DNA from: Bdellovibrionales bacterium
GTDB taxonomy: Bacteria > Bdellovibrionota > UBA1018
Length of the DNA: 8,689 nt
Assembly: GCA_018968995.1 (NCBI GenBank)
Contig: JAGWZD010000066.1
Coordinates: forward strand, 1 to 8,689
Direction of reading: 5' to 3'
Part shown: piece by piece, positions 6,211-8,689 of the stretch
Position numbering within the stretch: position 1 is the first letter of the stretch
Layout of the letters: each line of letters begins with the position of its first letter
Made by a program: the position numbers and the translations under genes
Notes under the pieces: generated by a model
The model's database searches: none
What the model saw: the letters and a program-made list of their open reading frames with translations, nothing else
Told to the model about the DNA's origin: nothing

Positions 6211-6239
6211 GGTGTAACAACAGCGCTGCGCCGTGTCAA
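6211..6239 (-). promoter_or_regulatory. Promoter of the secreted Cys/His protein gene
   Basis: On the minus strand a perfect -35 TTGACA (6239-6234) is followed by a 17-base spacer and TACACC (6216-6211), with TG one base upstream of the -10 (extended -10, TGTTACACC). Transcription would start near 6204, leaving a leader of about 28 bases with the SD. The spacer contains the 8-bp palindrome CAGCGCTG (6221-6228), which could be an operator or chance. Confidence 0.6.
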
Positions 6240-6266
6240 GGACCTCGCGTATTCCATGTAAGCTAT

Positions 6267-6356
6267 TGATATAACGTGTTTTTAGTGAAATCGCCCCTCT
6301 GTGAGGGCCGAGTCTTGAGCCGGATAGCTCGGTAGACGCAATTTGTTGACTAAAAT
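6267..6356 (+). promoter_or_regulatory. Two candidate -10 boxes for the zincin/DUF4105 gene
   Basis: An extended -10, TGATATAAC (6267-6275; TATAAC 5/6), would start transcription near 6282 and give a leader of about 100 bases. A second box, TAAAAT (6351-6356; 5/6), would give a leader of about 20 bases. Neither has a good -35 at the right distance; TTGACT (6346-6351) overlaps the second box and has no -10 seventeen bases on. Both are plausible; only start-site mapping can choose. Confidence 0.35.
6295..6337 (+). repeat. Stem-loops in the long leader upstream of the 713-residue gene
   Basis: A small hairpin CCCTC-TGT-GAGGG spans 6295-6307. It is followed by GTCT (6312-6315)/AGAC (6334-6337) enclosing GAGC (6317-6320)/GCTC (6327-6330) with loop CGGATA, eight pairs with a 1x3 internal loop. 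CCGAG (6308-6312) can alternatively pair with CTCGG (6328-6332). There is no T-run, so these are not terminators. They would lie in the mRNA only if the upstream -10 is used. Confidence 0.35.
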
Positions 6357-6382
6357 GCTCTGTTTTTGATAGGAAGTCGCCC

Positions 6383-8689
<2,307 letters not shown>

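Noticed and set aside
6319..6356. tRNA-like stretch (GCCGGATAGCTCGGTAGA followed later by GTTGACT), resembling a D-arm and anticodon arm.
   Set aside because: No T-arm (GGTTCGA-like) or acceptor partner follows; the same bases are better explained by the local GAGC/GCTC stem. At most a decayed fragment.

Overview
The window is chromosomal DNA of about 50% GC with tightly packed genes on both strands. It probably comes from a predatory or environmental member of the Bdellovibrionota/Oligoflexia, or a related former deltaproteobacterium. The arguments are the mid-range GC, a GAF-containing sigma54 activator, a Bacillus-type SerC, exported proteins with little resemblance to enterobacterial ones, and a FadI/HADHB-type thiolase standing alone. 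This placement is inference; there is no rRNA or other firm marker.

Layout. (1) 1-949, minus: the N-terminal 316 residues of an ArnT/PMT-like membrane glycosyltransferase, cut by the window edge. (2) 1006-2292, plus: a beta-oxidation thiolase divergent from it. (3) 2293-2406: a 114-base leader with a good -10 box and two mutually exclusive stem-loops, the most unusual non-coding element here. (4) 2407-4116, plus: a sigma54-dependent activator (GAF, AAA+, Fis HTH). Its stop overlaps (ATGA) the start of (5) 4113-4532, a small protein with a histone-H1-like basic tail, an acidic stretch and a helical C-terminus. (6) 4529-5611, minus: serC, convergent with gene 5, the stop codons overlapping. (7) 5612-5717: an SD-less serC start, a tiny plus-strand ORF with a strong SD, and a strong bidirectional terminator. 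(8) 5718-6176, minus: a small secreted Cys/His protein resembling DUF2388. (9) 6177-6382: a divergent regulatory region with recognisable promoter elements. (10) 6383-8524, plus: a large exported protein joining an HExxH zincin-like domain to a DUF4105-type Cys/His domain, overlapping by GTGA with (11) purA, 8521 to the edge.

Functional links. Two translational couplings stand out: activator plus small basic/acidic protein, and zincin/DUF4105 protein plus purA. The first suggests a small partner or effector of the regulator. The second may be only a shared transcript. SerC (serine/B6 synthesis), PurA (AMP synthesis) and the thiolase (fatty-acid degradation) are housekeeping genes. The best candidates for undescribed biology are the switch-like leader at 2329-2404, the two-domain exported protein at 6383-8524 and the small protein at 4113-4532.
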